Shown here one piece after another: positions 14,909-16,198 of a stretch of DNA of 16,198 nt. Source of the DNA: CAZBWS01 sp964495705. Lineage in GTDB: Bacteria; Pseudomonadota; Gammaproteobacteria; HTCC5015. The notes under the pieces were generated by a model, which saw only the letters and a list, made by a program, of their open reading frames with translations, made no database searches and was not told where the DNA came from. A program made the position numbers and the translations under genes. The first letter of the stretch is position 1. Each line of letters begins with the position of its first letter. The DNA lies in assembly GCA_964495705.1 (NCBI GenBank), contig CAZBWS010000057.1, positions 1 to 16,198 of the forward strand, in the 5' to 3' direction.

Positions 14909-14918
14909 AGTTTAGTGT

Positions 14919-15326
14919 TTAGTAATTAACTGCTCGGGGCAGTTCTTTAGCCTGAGCAACCCAGTCAGCCACTTGGCCAGCCGTAGGAAGCTTGCGAACT
15001 AGACTTTTCTCTTCATTCACTTCAGTCATTTTTACGTGCAAGTTTTCTGCATTACGCTGCGCCAGCTCCGGTACAGTATCAACGCCAGCACATTCCAGTA
15101 GATCGGCATACTGCCCACCAATACCTGATACACGTGCTAAATCAGCACGGTTAACCCAATTTAAAATCTGCTTTTCTGTACAACCAGACTCGGCCGCAAT
15201 TTTTTTACGACCTGCAGTAGTGCCCCCTGCTTCTAATAGTTTTTCTTGTGATTTCAAGCCCGCATTAGCTAGCTTCTCTGCGTAAGCTGGCCCGATACCT
15301 TCTATATCTGCTAATTTTTTAGACAT
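14919..15326 (-). CDS. DUF4332 protein with two helix-hairpin-helix motifs
   Basis: This 135-residue protein has two helix-hairpin-helix elements: DIEGIGPAYAEKLANAGL (about 7-24) and ARVSGIGGQYADLLECAGV (about 64-82). The GIG hairpins are like those that contact DNA backbone in other HhH proteins. The architecture agrees with the DUF4332 family; DNA binding is inference and its role is unknown. The start is well supported by a strong AAGGGG Shine-Dalgarno at 15337-15332, 5 nt before the ATG. A promoter with overlapping inverted repeats lies upstream and a terminator follows, so it can be a single-gene unit. This Shine-Dalgarno is the clearest in the window. Confidence 0.85.
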   Translation of the reverse strand: MSKKLADIEGIGPAYAEKLANAGLKSQEKLLEAGGTTAGRKKIAAESGCTEKQILNWVNRADLARVSGIGGQYADLLECAGVDTVPELAQRNAENLHVKMTEVNEEKSLVRKLPTAGQVADWVAQAKELPRAVNY

Positions 15327-15369
15327 TTTTTCCCCTTGTTATTTTACTTAAGTGATTTAACGAATGAGT

Positions 15370-15403
15370 CAACTATCATAGTTGTAAAAAGAACAATTAC
15401 AAC
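15370..15403 (-). promoter_or_regulatory. Promoter of the DUF4332 gene with overlapping inverted repeats (possible operator)
   Basis: On the minus strand TTGTAA (15402-15397, 4 of 6) and TATGAT (15380-15375, 5 of 6) are 16 bp apart, placing the start near 15368 and leaving a leader of about 42 nt. Two perfect inverted repeats cover it: GTTGTAA/TTACAAC (15381-15387 and 15397-15403, 9-nt gap) over the -35 and spacer, and CAACTA/TAGTTG (15370-15375 and 15379-15384, 3-nt gap) over the -10. Confidence 0.45.
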
Positions 15404-15439
15404 CGCTTAAAAAGTGAAAATTTATTAAGCCGAAAAACC

Positions 15440-16177
15440 CTAAGCTTGACTACAAACAGGGCATTCAGGGTCCTTGCTTAATTGCAGCGTACGCCAATCA
15501 CTCAACATGGCATCAAACATCAATAAGCGCCCCTCTAAACTCCTTCCTACTTGCGCTAACACCTTGATTGCCTCTAGCGCCTGCATGCTGCCCATAACAC
15601 CAAGCAATGGCCCTATCACCCCGCGCTCCGCACAGGTATCTACGGTTTTCGACTCATCCGCATACAAACACCGATAACAGGGGCCCTCAGGCATAAACAC
15701 ACTGACCTGCCCCTGCATACGAATGGCCGCCGCCGAAACCAAAGGCGTAGCGGCCTGTTGGCAGGCGCGATTAATAGTAAAGCGCGAGGGAAAGTTATCG
15801 GTGCAATCCAATACTAAGTCACAAACTTCGGCCACTTTGGCTAACTCATCATCACTTAAGCGGCGGGGAATCGCCTCTAACTGAATATCGGGGTTAATAT
15901 CGCGCAATTGCTGCTGCGCAGACTCCACCTTCATCTGCCCTATACGACTCGTCTGGTGCACTACCTGGCGCTGTAGGTTGCCTAGCTCAACGTAATCATC
16001 GTCTACTAAAGTAATCTTACCGACACCTGCGGCAGCGAGATATAAAGCTACTGCCGAACCCAAGCCGCCTAAACCGATAATAACCACATGACTATCGAGC
16101 AAGATTTCTTGGCCTTGCTCGCCTAATTCAGGGAGCAGGATGTGGCGGCTATAGCGTAGGCGTTGTTCATCGTTCAT
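15440..16177 (-). CDS. moeB: MoeB/ThiF-family sulfur-carrier adenylyltransferase (likely MoeB)
   Basis: This E1-like enzyme adenylates the C-terminal glycine of a small sulfur carrier, MoaD in molybdopterin synthesis or ThiS in thiamine synthesis. The 245 residues (E. coli MoeB 249) start with RYSRHILLPELG, followed by the nucleotide loop GLGGLGS (35-41), DDDYVELGNLQRQ, DCTDNFPSR (124-132) and QGQVSVF. The structural zinc is held by C167/C170 and C239/C242. C182 lies in DTCAERGVIGP. There is no rhodanese domain. MoeB is favoured over ThiF by length and overall similarity and because no thi genes are seen, but the family split is not sharp. In many relatives moeB follows prmC on the same strand; here the two converge with two genes between them. 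No Shine-Dalgarno precedes the ATG. Confidence 0.85.
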   Translation of the reverse strand: MNDEQRLRYSRHILLPELGEQGQEILLDSHVVIIGLGGLGSAVALYLAAAGVGKITLVDDDYVELGNLQRQVVHQTSRIGQMKVESAQQQLRDINPDIQLEAIPRRLSDDELAKVAEVCDLVLDCTDNFPSRFTINRACQQAATPLVSAAAIRMQGQVSVFMPEGPCYRCLYADESKTVDTCAERGVIGPLLGVMGSMQALEAIKVLAQVGRSLEGRLLMFDAMLSDWRTLQLSKDPECPVCSQA

Positions 16178-16183
16178 TGGGGA

Positions 16184-16189
16184 ATAATA
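16184..16189 (-). promoter_or_regulatory. -10-like hexamer of moeB, 6 nt before the ATG
   Basis: On the minus strand TATTAT (5 of 6 to TATAAT) is followed by TCCCCA and the ATG at 16177. Any -35 lies beyond the window edge. The layout matches those of pyrC, rep and rlmJ. Confidence 0.3.
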
Positions 16190-16198
16190 ACACTTTGA

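Noticed and set aside
15421..15442. Terminator after moeB
   Set aside because: AAGC/GCTT can pair around the stop, but the stem is only 4 bp with a long loop and no real U tract.
1..16198. CRISPR array, insertion sequence, prophage, toxin-antitoxin or defence island
   Set aside because: No regularly spaced repeats, transposase, integrase, phage structural genes or known defence domains were found; almost all genes are housekeeping or signalling.

Overview
The window looks like ordinary chromosome from a gammaproteobacterium. The proteins closely resemble Escherichia coli and Pseudomonas housekeeping enzymes (Mpl, AmpD, AmpE, RNase T, RNase D, Rep, RlmJ, PrmC). Several pairings, such as pyrC with rnt and mpl close to ubiX, recall Pseudomonas-type order. 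Base composition is moderate, and the set (regulatory Ser/Thr kinase, orphan double receiver, DUF2780, DUF4332) would fit a marine Cellvibrionales- or Spongiibacter-like lineage, but that placement is inference. No phage, insertion sequence, CRISPR array, tRNA or rRNA was seen, and no intergenic stretch exceeds 300 bases.

Layout. Positions 1-100 hold the tail of a plus-strand frame and a bidirectional terminator. From about 5530 down to 101 six minus-strand genes run head to tail: a periplasmic solute-binding protein, mpl, a Ser/Thr kinase fused to a cyclic-nucleotide-binding (CNB) domain, ubiX, msrB and ampE. From 5629 to 8353 the plus strand carries pyrC, rnt and a two-receiver protein with no output domain. 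From 9774 down to 8357 rlmJ and ampD form a tightly coupled minus-strand pair. From 9845 to 14413 the plus strand carries rep, rnd, a stand-alone CNB-fold protein and prmC, ending in a 20-bp perfect-stem terminator. From 16177 down to 14462 are moeB, a DUF4332 helix-hairpin-helix protein and a DUF2780 protein, all on the minus strand.

Function. Three genes serve peptidoglycan recycling and beta-lactam sensing: mpl reattaches recycled tripeptide to UDP-MurNAc, ampD cleaves anhydro-muropeptides, and ampE is the inner-membrane partner usually found beside ampD. Here ampD and ampE are about 7.4 kb apart. A second theme is RNA and translation maintenance (rnt, rnd, rlmJ, prmC). A third is signalling (kinase-CNB fusion, double receiver, CNB-fold protein), with proteins embedded in housekeeping operons rather than beside obvious partners.

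No defence island or other spectacular new system is visible. The points most worth a second look are the kinase-CNB fusion inside the mpl-ubiX operon and a recurring start architecture. In pyrC, rep, rlmJ and moeB a -10-like hexamer lies only 6-7 nt before the ATG and no well-placed Shine-Dalgarno sequence is seen, which suggests leaderless transcripts. A smaller point is the terminator and promoter arrangement around the DUF4332 and DUF2780 genes.
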